From positions 248,001 to 312,000 of the forward strand of contig JBIKLF010000001.1 of NCBI GenBank assembly GCA_044359955.1: a stretch of 64,000 bases of DNA, read 5' to 3'. Position 1 is the stretch's first letter, and every line of letters starts with the position of its first letter. Both the position numbers and the translations under genes were made by a program. The DNA is from JACTMZ01 sp044359955. GTDB taxonomy: Bacteria > Verrucomicrobiota > Verrucomicrobiia > Chthoniobacterales > JACTMZ01. Below the pieces are notes generated by a model. That model was not told the origin of the DNA and did not search any database. It was given only the letters and a program-made list of their open reading frames with translations. Shown here piece after piece: positions 16,682 to 29,100 of the stretch.

Positions 16682-17905
16682 ATGGCTCCCGGTGAAGAAT
16701 CACCCAAAAAAAAACTGGTTTTGCACCCCCCGATCTTTGGTCAAACCGCTCTGGATCAGCGGGGATCAGCCCGCTCGCATTCGCCAGTTTTGCATGTTCC
16801 CTCCCGAGAGGAGAAACCTGCCGGGTCGCCTCCTCCCGCGCAGGCGCACTCATCCGAACCTCAGTCCCCGACTTCGGAGCGTTCCGTGGTTCCCGATTCG
16901 CCAACCGCGGCCGAGGCTGCTCCGTCGGGAGATGTTGCGCCCAAATCATCCGGCCACCGTCGCCGCCGATCACGCTCGTCTGATCCAGAGCCTCTCGAAG
17001 ACACCGCGCAGGACCGCAGCCGGGGAGGTTCCCGGTCACGCGCCCCGGTGGGACTTTGTGCCTTGGTGGTCATGCTGGCGGCACTCCTCGCGGTTTGTGT
17101 TTTTGTCATTTTCCGTCTGCTTGATTCCGAGGAAGTCGTTCCTCCCAGCGAAGCGCTGGTTGAGGAAACGGCGGTTGAGGTGACCGGCGAAGAGTTGCGT
17201 GCCATCGATCTGGCCTTGATCAAGCTGCGAAGTGGAGACACGGACAGCGCCCTTGAACGTCTCAAGCTTCTCCAGTCGGACAACCCTTTGCTCCCCTCGC
17301 TCGACTACCTGACCGCGCTGGCGGCCTTGCAGGCCGGGGATATTTCGTTGGCTTCGTCCTCCATTGAAGCTTCCTTGGGCAAGGGCGAACGAGTGTCCGA
17401 TTCCCTGGCTCTGAGCGCGGCGTTGGAGGGAGTGAAAACCTCGGAAGCTGGGTGGCAACCCATGGGTGACCTGAAAACCCGCGCCGAATATTATCTGCGT
17501 CAGGCCATTGAAGCCGACCCGGCCAACCCATCGCCGCAGATCGAACTGGCCATGCGTTACCGCGGCGGAGGTGACCAGAAAGAGGCGCAGCGATTGCTGG
17601 AAGCGGCCAAAGCCCGGATCAATCCGGTCGACTCTTCGACTGTGGTGGACACGACCCTGCTCCTGATCCGGCTGCAAGATCTTCCCGACGACCAACTGCC
17701 TGCCGATTTGGATCCCGACCGAGATACCGCCTCGCTGATCGGCGCCGCCTATGTCGCTCTTCGTCGGGGAGATTTCGCTGCAGCCGCCAGCTTGCTCGCC
17801 ACAGCCAAAAAACGATTGCCGGAAAATCTGTATTACTACCTGCTGGGTGATCCCGCGTTGCGCCCATATGCCGCCGAGCCGCAGCTCACGCCGCTTTTTC
17901 GGTAG
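16682..17905 (+). CDS. Single-pass membrane TPR-like protein (paralog of 52397-53452)
   Basis: 407 residues. The N-terminal ~120 residues are low-complexity, Ser/Pro/Arg-rich and presumably cytoplasmic. One membrane segment follows (LCALVVMLAALLAVCVFVIF, ~120-140), then a C-terminal helical domain with TPR-like units (LIKLRSGDTDSALERLKLLQ, LTALAALQAGDISLASSSIEA, YLRQAIEADPANPSPQIELAMRY). The order and wording match the protein at 52397-53452 (SLDYL..LAALQAG, KGERVSD.LAL, GW.P.GD, AI.ADPANP, YL.GDPA), so the two are paralogs. It is probably a scaffold with its TPR in the periplasm. No operon partners. It borders the first toxin-antitoxin island. Confidence 0.8.
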   Translation: MAPGEESPKKKLVLHPPIFGQTALDQRGSARSHSPVLHVPSREEKPAGSPPPAQAHSSEPQSPTSERSVVPDSPTAAEAAPSGDVAPKSSGHRRRRSRSSDPEPLEDTAQDRSRGGSRSRAPVGLCALVVMLAALLAVCVFVIFRLLDSEEVVPPSEALVEETAVEVTGEELRAIDLALIKLRSGDTDSALERLKLLQSDNPLLPSLDYLTALAALQAGDISLASSSIEASLGKGERVSDSLALSAALEGVKTSEAGWQPMGDLKTRAEYYLRQAIEADPANPSPQIELAMRYRGGGDQKEAQRLLEAAKARINPVDSSTVVDTTLLLIRLQDLPDDQLPADLDPDRDTASLIGAAYVALRRGDFAAAASLLATAKKRLPENLYYYLLGDPALRPYAAEPQLTPLFR

Positions 17906-17929
17906 TCGGCCTTGGACAGAAGAATAAAA

Positions 17930-18250
17930 AGGCCGGCCAGCGAGGGGAGAAGGATGAAGGATGAAGTATAAAGGATGAATGGAGACCGGTGAGCGGAACC
18001 GAGCGGAGAGTCCGGATGCTTAAAACTTACAAACCTAAAACTTAAAACTCCTCCCAGGAGACCGGAGAGCGGAAAGCGGAGACCGGAAAGGACAAATATG
18101 AATGATGAAGGAAGTCCGGATGCTTAAAACTTACAAACCTAAAACTTAAAACTCTTCTTCCCCCCTCAGCTTTCAAGTTTGGCTTGGGCCTGACTTGCGG
18201 CTCCGGTTTCATCGGTCGCCCGCTCCTCTTCCCCCGTCGGTGGCTAAAAA
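17930..18250 (-). repeat. Modular heptamer repeat block 1
   Basis: Written on the minus strand relative to the downstream island. It contains a GGATGAA-type array (17949-17981), two copies of the AGTTTTA module in reverse complement (18010-18050 and 18114-18153), a TCCGGTC/TCCGCTT array (18060-18091) and an AGCCACCGAT-type module ending at 18247. The same modules recur at 19668, 47816, 48648, 49703, 50653 and 51938. Confidence 0.8.
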
Positions 18251-18272
18251 CTCCGCGGCTTTGTTGTCTAGG

Positions 18273-18536
18273 TTACCGCAGAGCGGCGCAAGCGGCCTCA
18301 ACGGTCGCCGAGAACGATTGCTTTTGGCGCGCGGCGATACGGCCGATCTTCCGGGCTACCACATCTGATAGCATGATCTGTTTGCGGACTTTTCCTGAGC
18401 TTTTACGTCCAGCGCCGCGGCGTGCGCCGCCCCAGACAAAACTCCGGCTGGTGTCAAAGAAGTCGGTTACGTCTTCACCCGCGTCAAAACGGGCCTCAAG
18501 ATTTTCCGACGTGGTCTTGGTGGATTTTGATTTCAT
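18273..18536 (-). CDS. BrnA-like ribbon-helix-helix antitoxin
   Basis: 87 residues. The N-terminal half is charged (DAGEDVTDFFDTSRSFVWGG), and the C-terminal half (RKQIMLSDVVARKIGRIAARQKQSFSATVEAACAALR) fits a ribbon-helix-helix DNA-binding domain. It follows a BrnT-like toxin and overlaps its 3' end by 41 bp, the usual toxin-first order of brnTA. It should neutralise the toxin and repress the operon. Confidence 0.7.
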   Translation of the reverse strand: MKSKSTKTTSENLEARFDAGEDVTDFFDTSRSFVWGGARRGAGRKSSGKVRKQIMLSDVVARKIGRIAARQKQSFSATVEAACAALR

Positions 18537-18786
18537 TGGTTCTGCTTCTTCTTGCGCTAATGATACGAAGGGCTGGTCCTCGGGGTGTGACGATGACCGT
18601 CCAAAATTTTCCCTCGATTTTACCGATGGCTAAAAACCGGTCTTCGCTGGCCGATTTGGCCGATACCGCCACAACCGTCCCGCACCAGATCTGCTGCACA
18701 GCTTCGAAGTCGATACCGTGCTTGGCCGCATTGGTGCGGCTTTTTTCGACATCGTATGCAAAGAGCACATTTGAAACCTTACACAT
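18496..18786 (-). CDS. brnT: BrnT-like toxin (type II toxin-antitoxin)
   Basis: 96 residues from ATG 18786 (MCKVSNVLFAYDVEKSRTNA). The BrnT pattern is visible: FAYDVEKSRTNAAKHGIDFE, then DRFLAIGKIEGKFWTVIVTPRG and RIISARRSRTNE. BrnT toxins are RelE-fold ribonucleases that stop translation. It is the first gene of a pair with the RHH protein. A second, divergent BrnT pair lies at 50068-50587. Confidence 0.8.
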   Translation of the reverse strand: MCKVSNVLFAYDVEKSRTNAAKHGIDFEAVQQIWCGTVVAVSAKSASEDRFLAIGKIEGKFWTVIVTPRGPALRIISARRSRTNEIKIHQDHVGKS

Positions 18787-18855
18787 TATTTCAAGCTCCG
18801 CAACCGCCGATAGCGGCAAAGGCGGAAGGTTGAGTTTGAGTTAGAGAACCAATCC

Positions 18856-18967
18856 GGCCACCGATGGAAGAAGATGGCAGAAGATTTTTTCCGGAGAAGC
18901 TTTTGGCCTGTGCGCGGGTCCCGCGCATAGGCCTATCATAGTCGTTTATCTTCTTTAATCGGTGGCT
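18856..18967. repeat. MITE-like element with AGCCACCGAT termini and long hairpin
   Basis: 112 bp bounded by GGCCACCGATGGAAGAAG and its inverted partner ending at 18967 (17 of 20 positions). Inside, 18905-18933 is an almost perfect 14-bp stem (GGCCTGTGCGCGGG / CCCGCGCATAGGCC, one G-T pair). A truncated relative lies at 48648-48700. It separates the BrnTA and HigBA pairs. Confidence 0.65.
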
Positions 18968-19044
18968 AAAAATTCTTCGTCTCCGGCTCTGGTAGATTCG
19001 TCTGGCAAGAGTAGCCTGACCTTCGCAGAGTCTGTGTAAGGTCC

Positions 19045-19323
19045 ATGATTGTCTCTTTCTCCGACAACGACACCCAGGAACTCTTCGACAAAGAAAGGAA
19101 CAGACGCTGGACGCCGATTGCTCGTGTTGCTCTTCGCAAGCTCATGGCTCTGGATGCGGCGGAGCTTTTACAGGATCTGGCCGTGCCGCCGGGTAACCGT
19201 CTCGAAGCACTCCAAGGCCGTGCCGCGGGATGGCACTCGGTCCGCATCAATGATCAATGGAGGATTGTTTTTCGTTGGACGGCGCAAGGACCGGCCGAGG
19301 TGCGAATCACGGACTACCATTGA
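19045..19323 (+). CDS. higB: HigB/RelE-family toxin
   Basis: 92 residues with the typical HigB ending (LQGRAAGWHSVRINDQWRIVFRW...AEVRITDYH). These are ribosome-dependent mRNA endonucleases. It is followed after 31 bp by a HigA-type antitoxin, the inverted toxin-first order of higBA. It begins after the MITE-like element at 18856-18967. Confidence 0.9.
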   Translation: MIVSFSDNDTQELFDKERNRRWTPIARVALRKLMALDAAELLQDLAVPPGNRLEALQGRAAGWHSVRINDQWRIVFRWTAQGPAEVRITDYH

Positions 19324-19354
19324 CAGCAACCCATAGCGCCATAGGATATAAACG

Positions 19355-19651
19355 ATGAAATCGCCGATCCACCCGGGAGAGATCCTCCTCGAAGACTACC
19401 TGCAGCCCATGGGCATATCGCAGAATGCTTTGGCCCGCGCCTTGGGAGTCAGTCCACGCGGCATCAACGAAATCGTGTTGGGGCGGCGCGCCATTACGCC
19501 TGTGATGTCGCTCAAACTCGGAAAGTTTTTCAAGCAGAGTCCGCAGTTTTGGTTCAATTTGCAAACCGCCTGCGATTTCCGCCGAATCATGAAGCAGTCC
19601 GCGCGGCTCACCGCCAATGTCAAAAGCGACTTCACCAAACTTGCCGCTTGA
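19355..19651 (+). CDS. higA: HigA-family antitoxin (XRE HTH)
   Basis: 98 residues beginning MKSPIHPGEILLEDYLQPMG, the HigA/VapI signature, with helix-turn-helix SQNALARALGVSPRGINEIV. FFKQSPQFWFNLQTACD is the conserved C-terminal block. It neutralises the toxin and autoregulates the pair. Confidence 0.93.
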   Translation: MKSPIHPGEILLEDYLQPMGISQNALARALGVSPRGINEIVLGRRAITPVMSLKLGKFFKQSPQFWFNLQTACDFRRIMKQSARLTANVKSDFTKLAA

Positions 19652-19667
19652 AGCGCGCCTGAGAAAG

Positions 19668-20066
19668 CCAAAAGGCCAGCCAGTGAGGGGAGAAGGATGA
19701 AGAATGAAGTATAAAGGATGAAGAGGGAAACCGGAACCGAGCGGAGTGAACCGGAGGCCGCCAGGCCGGAGATAGGTCGCCGCCGCGACCAAATAGACTG
19801 GAGCGCAGCGACAGCCGCGTAGCGGGATCGCCGGAGGGCGAGATCAAACCGGAGAGCGGAAAGGGTAAATATGAAGGATGCCGATGCCAGTCCGGATGCT
19901 TAAAACTTACAAACCTAAAACTTAAAACTCCTCCCACGAAACCGGAGAGCGGAAAGGGTAAAGTGGCGTGTTCGTTCTTTATTGCCCGGCTGAACACTGA
20001 ACACTGAAAACTGAAAACTTCTCTCCCATACCCCCTCAGCTTTCAAGTTTGGCTTGGGCCTCACTC
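19668..20066 (-). repeat. Modular heptamer repeat block 2, upstream of tpsA
   Basis: Reading the minus strand, the modules run from an AGCCAAACTTGAAAGC piece, through the AGTTTTC/GGTTTTC/AGTGTTC array (19990-20022), the AGTTTTA module (19888-19930), TCCGGTC-type arrays and the ~160-bp GATCTCGCCCTCCGGCG module (~19745-19855), to the CTTCATC array (~19690-19725). It separates higBA from the tpsA promoter. Confidence 0.8.
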
Positions 20067-20074
20067 CCCGGAAT

Positions 20075-20092
20075 TGTGACCAAAATGTCACA
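20075..20092 (+). promoter_or_regulatory. Conserved 18-bp operator-like element, site 2 (tpsA)
   Basis: TGTGACCAAAATGTCACA. Its 6-bp arms are perfect, and it can also be read as TGTGAC/TGTCAC in 11-bp direct register. It overlaps the first in-frame ATG of the tpsA frame (20092), which argues that translation starts further on, at 20170. Confidence 0.6.
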
Positions 20093-20169
20093 TGGCCCCA
20101 CTGGAAATCGGGTCTGTGCTGCGTAGTGTGGAGGGCTGGTTGTCCAGAGTACGCGACATCCGGTTCATC

Positions 20170-23100
20170 ATGGGTTCCAAACCAAACCATCTCCGCCGCC
20201 ACCGCGGTCTGATTCGAGCCGCGCAAAGACAGAGTTCGCTCCATGCTTTCATCGCGGTCGGCTTGGTCTTGACCATGACCTCACCGACCTATGCCGGCCG
20301 CAATGTTTTCGGGGCGGGCGGGGCTTCTCCGGGCAACCGCGATGCGGTGCGCGCCCAGGCTTATGCCGACAGCCAAGCCAATGCCTTGCGCATCCAGGCC
20401 TCCGCCCGCGAGAGGTTGGCCCGCTCCACCTCAGCGTTCCAAGGCATGCAGGGGGCGCAGGCGGCAGCCCGGGCCTCGGCGGCGGCGCTCAATAATGTGG
20501 CCAACGGGCTGGTTCCCGGCGGACTCGAAGTCCTCTCCGGCAGCGAGGCCCGTTGGGACGGTGCGGACGCCCCCGTGGCGGCGGGCAACAACGTGAACAT
20601 CAAACAAAAGGAGTCGCAGGCTGTTTTGCATTGGAAAACTTTCAACGTCGGTCGCGACACGACGGTCAATTTTGACCAATCGAAAGGCGGCGCCGATGCC
20701 GGCAAGTGGATCGCCTTCAACAAAGTGTTCGATCCCGCTGCCGCCCCATCGCAAATCCGCGGCCGGATCAACGCGCAGGGTCAGGTCTATATCATCAACC
20801 GCAACGGCGTGATCTTCGGCGGGACAAGCCAGATCAACACGCGCGGCCTCGTCGCCTCCTCGTTGCCGGTCAATGACAATCTGGTCAAGGCCGGCCTGCT
20901 CAACAACAAGGACGCCCAATTTATTTTTTCCGGCCTCCGCGTGCCCGGAGGCAGTGATGGCACGCCGGCTTTCGAGCCGCCTCCGCTGGCTCCCGGCGAA
21001 AAATACGGCGACATTGTGGTTGAGCGCGGGGCGCGTTTGCAGGCGACCGCCGGGCAGGATGGCAATGGCGGACGCGTCATGCTCGTCGGCGCCAACGTTG
21101 TCAATGAAGGCACGATCGACACGCCGGCCGGCCAAACCGTCCTCGCTGCCGGCTTGCAAGTCGGCGTGCGCGCGCACCCGGAGAACGATCCCAGCTTGCG
21201 CGGTCTCGACGTCTGGATCGGCCAAGTCGGCGATTATGCCGGCCGCGTCGAAAACAACGGCCTCGTGCAATCTTCCACCGGCAGCATCATCATGGCCGGC
21301 AAAGAGGTCCTACAGCGCGGTGTGCTGTTTAGCACGACATCGGTCAACCTCAACGGCCGCATCGACCTTCTCGCCAGCTACGGGGCGGTGGCAAATCCGA
21401 ATTTTGACCGGTTTACGGGTTCGACCCAACCTCCCTTCCTCTCACAATTCACTGGCACGGTCGAAATGGCGCCCGGGAGCATCACCTCCATTTTGCCTGA
21501 TGCGAACGGCAAAAAACTTCCCGGCTCACGTTTGTCGGAAAATTCCCAAGTCAACATCGAGGGGCGGGGTATCTATTTTGGTCGCGGCTCGATCCTCATG
21601 GCTCCTTCGGGTGATGTTTCCGTGCGAGCGGGAGTATGGCCTTTTGTCGATACCGATGGTGACGGCACCGCGCTGGGTGTAGGCGGCAGTGATCAGCCCG
21701 GTCTGAGCCAGCATTTCACCTCCGGGGGACAAAAGTTTCTCTTCGAAAGCGGCCAAGTTTATCTCGACGAGGGTGCGCTGATCGACGTCAGCGGATCGGT
21801 GGACGGCTTCGTTCCTTTGGCGCAGCATTTGCTCACCGTAGCTATGCGGAGTTCCGAGTTGGCCGATTCCCCGCTGCAGCGCAATTCGGAGCTCCGCGGT
21901 GTTCCCTTGATCGTCGATCTGCGCCAGACGGGCGTCGACAATGGTCGCTCTTGGATTGGCACTCCGCTCGGGGATCTCACCGGCTATCTTGCGATCATTG
22001 AACGTGACATTGCCCAGCTTACGGCCCGCGGTGGCACGGTCTCGCTTTCGGCTGGTGATTCCATCGTCATGCGCCATGGCGCAACAGTCGATGTTTCCGG
22101 TGGCTTGCTCACGCACGGCGCGGGCTTTGTGCAGACCTCCATGCTTTCGCTTGGTGGTCGCGCGACACCAATCAGCTCGGCTTACGCCGATATCAATTAC
22201 GATGGGGTTTACACCGGCATGGGAACCGTCACTTCGAAATGGCGTGGTCCGCAATCCTACTCGTCAGGCATCTTCAATCCGGCCAAGGGCTACAACCAGG
22301 ATTCCTACTTTGAGGGGGCGCCGGCCGGCGCCGCTTCGTTCACCGCCCCATCGTTGGCTCTGGCCGGCAATTTGGTGGGCAAAAGTTATGTCGGGCCCAA
22401 CCAGCGCGAGACACCTCCCGCCCTTGGCTCATTGCGCCTGGCATTTCTCGGCGAGAAAAACGCCGGCTCGGTAATCGACCCAAGATTTGTCAACCAATCC
22501 CCCTTTGCACCCGAGTTCCGTTTGGTTGCTGGCCGCGCCTCGACTTTGGCGTTGCCTGAATTTGAGTTGGTTAATGGCGCGCCTGCGGCACTGCCGGCCC
22601 ATCTGCGTGGCACATTCACACTCGGAACGGCCATTTTTGATGAGGAAGAAGGTGGATTCGGCAACTTGAGCGTGGAAAATGCCGATGGAGAATTCGTTGT
22701 TGCTGCGGGCACGACAGTCCGCTCAAGGCCGGGAGGGAGTATTAAAGCCACGGCAAAGAATGTCCGTATGGACGGCAGCATTCTGGCGCCGGCAGGGTCT
22801 GTCGCTTTGACCGCTTACAACTTTTCTCCTTACCTCTATGCTGAGTTGTCGGCAACAGGCGCGTTGGCCGCACAACCTGCTCCCGCTGTTCAGCCGGGCC
22901 GCGGGTTGGTGGCCTTGGGCAACAGTTCGCGCATCGATGTATCCGGCATGATGGTCGATGACCGCGGTTTTGCGGCTAATCCAACTTACGGACCCGTCCT
23001 CACCGACGGTGGATCGGCTCATCTGGAAGGCTATGCGGTCCAACTTCCCTTCGGTTCGATTATTGATACCAGTGGCGGTGTTTACGCCTTTGGACGCAAT

Positions 23101-26100
23101 AAGTTCAGTTACGGTGATGGGGGAGAAATTTCGATCCTCTCCGGCCGGGATCCGGATTTGGCTACATCCGTGGGCGGAACATTGCAACTGGGCGGCACTT
23201 TGCAGGCTTACTCGGGAACCAAGGGAGGCGCGCTCAGTTTGCAATCCAATTTTATCCATCTCGGCGGAGCTAACCGTCCTTCCGGCGGCATTAATCTCTC
23301 GCCTGCTTTCTTCCAATCTGGAGGTTTTGCGACCTACAATCTCATCGGGCTCGGAGGACGAGACGGCGAAGACAACAACTTGGCGGGTGTTGTGGTGGCG
23401 GGTGACATCCGACCATTGGCCCAGACTTTGGTTCAGCAATCACGCGCCAGCGCGAGTGATCCGGCGTTTCGTCGTTTTGGCACGGATGTTTTCATTCCTC
23501 TCGTTCCTGAATTTGCGGGGGATCGTCAGGCGGTTTCATTGAATCTTTCGGCTAAAGGGTTTGATGACGGTTTTACCGAAAACAAAGTCGAAGCTTTGGG
23601 CATCGTGGAAATGCTGGCGGGATCTCGCATCACCACGGAGGCCGGAGCATTCGTTTCTCTCGAGGGTAATGTTGTGAGAGTCAATGGATCGATTAATGCG
23701 CCCGGCGGTTCGATTACAATTGTGGGGCGCGATTCTTTCCGACTCTCTACGGTTGAGTCTCAAACCGCCTCTGCGGCCCAAGCTACCGTTGAGATCGGAT
23801 CGTCCGCTCGCCTCTCGGCGGTCGGAACTGCAGTGGCCTTGCCTGACTTGAATGGCTTGCGGGCGGGTAAACTTTTTCCCGGTGGTTCGATTGCTATATC
23901 CGGCAATATTGTCGCCGCAGAAGGTGCCGTGTTTGATGTGCGTGGCTCCTCAGTTGTTTTTGATTTCAGCCCCCAGCGCCTGGGGCTTCCGCCAAGTGAC
24001 CCCAAAGCGCCGTTTAAGGTCGTGCTGGGTTTACCGACCCGCGTGGACAGCGACGGTGGTCGTATCACGCTGGCCGGATCGCAGATGCTTTACTCGGATG
24101 CGACTCTTCTCGGTGCAGCGGGCGGACCTTCAGCCTTGGGAGGATCACTGTCCGTTTCTTCCGGACGATTTTACGCCCAAGGTGTTAACCGCTCGGGAGC
24201 CGATATCAACATGGTTGTTCGTCAGGAGGGTTCAGCTGCGGAGTTCCGCGCTGCCGAAGGAGCAGCGGGCCTCGGTTTCTTTGCGGTTGATCGGTTTGAT
24301 GACGGGGGATTCGACAGCCTCAATCTTGGTTATTTTTATCTACGCGATGCCAGTCCTCCCTACGGGGGCAATATTGAGTTTCGTGATCCGGTTTCCATCC
24401 AAGCTAACCAAGCGCTCCGCGTTGCCGGTGGTGGCATCATCAAAGCCGATGCTCCCGTGTCATTGTCTGCTCCCTACATAGCGATAGGCCAAAGATACCA
24501 AGCGCCGTTGAATCCTTCAGACCCGAACGAACCTTTCCGCGAGTTTAACGCCTCCACAGGAGGGACTCCCCAGATCTTTGTTCCACCCACCTCTGGTGAC
24601 GGCTTGCTCGATGTCCAAGCTTCTTTGATTGATGTGGGGCATCTCTCGCTTCAAGGCATCAGCCGGGCAGAGTTGACGGCCCAATGGGACATTCGCGGTT
24701 ACGGCAGCTTGAATGTGGTCGGAGATCTCGTTCTGGCCGCCGGCCAAATTTATCCGACGACACTCTCGGCCTTTGATTTATTCGCCTTTGATAATCCAGA
24801 GGGGGCACTTGGGTCTGTCACGATTCAGGGTCTCGGCAACCGTCCATTGCCGCTTTCGGCCGGAGGTAGTCTCCGCATTATGGCGTCTAGCATCATGCAT
24901 GGCGGCACCCTGCGAGCACCCCTTGGAACCATTGCTCTGGGCTGGGACGAGGTGGATCTTGATGAAGCGAGTGTTGAGACAGATGGACCCTCGAATATTG
25001 TGGTTGGACGATCCTTGCCCACACCCGCTACTCGCCTGATCAGTCTCGAAAATGGCAGTGTTACTTCGGTTTCCGCCGTTGATCCGTCCTCCGGTGCAGG
25101 AATATTGATCCCCTACGGACTTAGCCCGAACGGTTTTTCATGGATTGATCCGCGTGGTGTTGATGTCACGGCCGGTGGTTTGCCATCCCGAGGTGTTTCG
25201 ATCGGTGCAGACGGGGTGACCCTTTCTAGCGAAGCAACGGTTGATCTTCGGGGGGGGGGTGACTTGCTGGCCTATCGGTGGATTTCCGGAATAGGCGGCA
25301 CTGCAGATCTTTTGGGCACGGCCAATTCCAAATGGAGCCCAAATACAGGTTACAAGGCGGGAAATCTTGTGCAACACAAGGGCGGGACATGGTCGGCCCG
25401 CACGGATATTAATCCTGCCGACTATGCCATTGCTCCCGAGCCCTCCAAGAACATGCAGTGGGCTCTGCTCCCCGAGTCCTTCGCTGTTCTGCCAGGTTAC
25501 CAGTCTGGCTTTGCGCCGCTCAATGAATTCAACACGGGCCCATACAAAGGTCCTTTGTCCGGCGATACCGGCTATTCCACAAGTGGTTTGCGGATGAACG
25601 AGCAAGTGTTTCTTGCGGGCTTGCCCGGCCTTCCAGCCGGTTCCTACACCTTGCTGCCGCGACGCTACGCTCTTTTGCCGGGAGCTTTTCTGGTCCAACC
25701 CGAAGGAAACAAGTTCATCTCCAGCGGGTCTGTCGTGGCCACATCCTCGCTCAACTCAGGCAGTCTTCCCTTCGAGGCTTCGACTCTTTTGTCCGATGGA
25801 ATCATTCGAGCTCAGGGCTTTAGCTTCAATGGTCTGAATACTTCACCTAGCGGCGCGCTGCTCGAATACATGGCTGTGCTGACGCCTGCGCAAATCGCTG
25901 CCCGGGCCCAATACGATAAATACACGGCCAATGGTTTTCTCGAGGCCGCCGCCAAACGTCTCGATCTGGCCAAGGTTCAGTTGTTGCCGAAAGACTCAGC
26001 CCGTGCTGCGTTTCACGGAAATACTGGTCTTGTGCTCGAGGGTTCAGTGCTGGCCCGGAGCGTTGCCGCGAACGGGAATCGTGCGAGCATCGATATCAGC

Positions 26101-29100
26101 AGTTTTGGTAATATTCGGCTTGTCGGAGGTGACGGCACCGCTGATGAGTCAACCTCATTGCGCACCGATACATTGGGTGGTTGGGGTGCTGGCAGTTTGT
26201 TGATCGGAGGTCTGCGCCGTGAAACAACCGACGGCACCGCCGTGGATGTGCGGAGCCCGTCCGTGATCCTCGACAACCCGGGCAACGAGTTTGTGGCGCC
26301 GGAAATTATCTTGGCCGCCGCGGACCAAGTTGTCACCGAGGCCGGTTCGGCCCTTGCGGCAGACGACAAAGGTGTGGCTTTCACGGCTGACCCTCTCCTT
26401 TTGGCGGGTGAGGGCGCTTTGTTGCGGGTTAGTGCCGACAAGAATGCAACTTCGCTCCGCTCTGGGGTCGGCAGCGAGGAGGGTGGCTCTATTTTATCTG
26501 TCGGTGCCGGTTCGGTTCTGACTGGGTCAAGTGTCACGATGGATTCCTCATCGGCATTGTCTTTGGATTTCACCTCCGCCATCACGACACGGTCGCTTGC
26601 TTTGTCCAGCGGACAAATCAGTGTTCTGATGGGCCCCTATGAGGGCGACTTGGACGGCAGTGTTGTGGAAAACCATCTGGTGTTGGATGACGAAATTCTC
26701 AGTCAACTTGGCGCCCTGGAAGTTCTGCGCTTGGCCAGCTATCGGACGATTGATCTCTACGGTAGTGGCGCATTGGGCAGCAGCGAGCTTGGCAGGCTCG
26801 AATTGTTGAGCGGGGGTTTGCGCGGATTTGGCTCGGGGGACAATAATGCGTCTGTCTCGGCCAACACTTTGGTCTTGGCCAACCCGAACAGTGTCAGCGG
26901 GCTGCCGGTTTACGCTGAAGATCTGGGCTCTCTCACCATCGAAGCTGGCTCCGTCATCCTCGGCGCGGGTGCATTTTCGGCATCGGGTTATGGTCAGTTT
27001 TTCCTAAACTCTGCCGGTGGCTTGCTGATGGACCACGACGGTTCTTTGCATGTTGCCGGTTCGCTGGCCATTGCAGCACCTCAGATCGTGACCGGTCAGG
27101 GCGTGCGCTACGACATCACGTCCGAGCGCAACTTGGATTTGGTGGCTTCGGAAGGTGAGGAAGCCGTCCCGGCCGGACTGGGCGGGAGGCTGTCGCTGAC
27201 CGGTAGTTCCGTCAATGTAGATACAGCGATCGATTTGCCTGCTGGCGTTTTAAGCATTACGGCCACGGAGGGCGATGTCGTGGTGGGTGGTCACCTGAGC
27301 GTGGCGGGACAAGCCCGGGAGTTTTTCGACGTCACTCGCTACGCCAATGCCGGTAGCATCGAGTTGGTCTCGAGGTCTGGCGCCGTGGTTCTGCAGGAGG
27401 GGAGTTTCGTTTCGGTGTCTGCCGACGAAGGAGGGGGCGATGCCGGAACGCTTGACATCAAATCGCCCGGAGGAACTTTTTCGTTGGGTGGTGCCATTGT
27501 CGGTATGGCCCAAGATGGCAACATCTCGGGCACCTTGGCTTTGGATGCCGGCTCGATCGAAAATTTCGATGAGCTATCCTCGCTGGTCGATGCGGGCGGC
27601 TTCCGCGAAGAGCGCGCCCTCCGCGTGCGGGACGGCGATGTCTTGATAGGCGGGGCGACCAGGGTGCGCAACTTTTCGCTCTCCGCCGACGGGGGAGACA
27701 TTAATGTGCGGGGACGCATCGATGCGTCCGGCCAGACCGGGGGCAGCATCCGCTTGGTCACCTCGGGGAATTTGACTTTGGAAGCGATGGCTGTGCTCGA
27801 TGTGTCCGGTCGCAAGTTTAGCAATGCGGGTAAGGGCGGCAGCGTCGTCTTGGAGGCAGGATCAGCGATCGACGGCCGGGCCGACGAAGCGCCCCGGTTG
27901 AGTTTGGAGCCTGGATCCCTTGTGGACCTCTCGGTGGACGCCTTCCGCCCCGGCCCACACAACGCGTCCGGGTCCAGCGCCTTCTACGGTCAAGTCGAGG
28001 GCACATTGCATCTGCGCGCTCCGCGCACCGGCAATGATATAGGCGGGATGGGTCCCATTGCGTCGACCATCAACCGTGGTTCTTCGGTTTTGGTCGAGGG
28101 CTTCCGGGTTTATCAACCCGAAGGCGGGATCATGAATATCGCCTTGAGGGATAGTATCCATGCGGACAATACCCAATTCATCAATGACAGCGAAGCTACC
28201 CTCCGGTCTCGTCTTTTGACCGGACCGAACACCACATTGGATAAGATACTCGTGCTGGCGCCGGGTGTGGAAATCCTGAACTTGGATGGTGACCTGATCC
28301 TCGGGCAGGCCAATGTCTCTGGTTCGGAAAACATCGAGGCGTTGTCTGATGCCGATTGGGATCTCTCCTCATGGCGTTACGGTTTACGCGGGGCTCCCGG
28401 TGTGCTTACGCTCCGCGCTGCGGGTGATCTGGTTTTTAACAATGCGCTAAGCGACGGGTTTACTCCGGTTGCTGCCTCTGCGGATAGCGGTTGGTCGCGC
28501 TTGTGGTTGGCTCCTCTGCAATCCATCAGCAGCTCTTTGCCCGTCAACACGCAATCTTGGAGTTATCGCCTAGTCGCTGGAGCTGATGCTGGTTCGGCCG
28601 ACTACCGGAAAATTCAAAGTATCGCTTCGCTTGATCTTCTGGATTCCAGCAAAGGGTCAATTTTGGTGGGTGAGTATATGAATGCTGCTGTTCCGAGTGA
28701 CGATCGTGCTACCAGGCCTGGTGCAGGCGTCAATGGTCTTACGGCCAACACGGTGGGGATAAGCAGTTCTGATCGCACACCCCAAGAAAGGGGAACTCGC
28801 TATGAAGTTATCCGGACGGGAACCGGAAGCATTGAGGTGGCGGCAGGCCGTGATATCCAGTTACGCAACCCATTTGCCACGATTTACACCGCAGGTGTCG
28901 GCTTAGCCGATCGCACGGCAGTATTCGCTTCCGGGGATTTCGTCTTGCCGGTCACCACATTTTCCACCCACCCGGCCCAAGGTGGCACACTTGGGGCTGC
29001 GCAGCAAAACTACCAAGCTTATTACGCCATGGCTGGTGGGGATCTGCGTCTGGCGGCTGGTCGTGACATTGGACGCTTCGCCCGCCTTGGTGATGGCACC

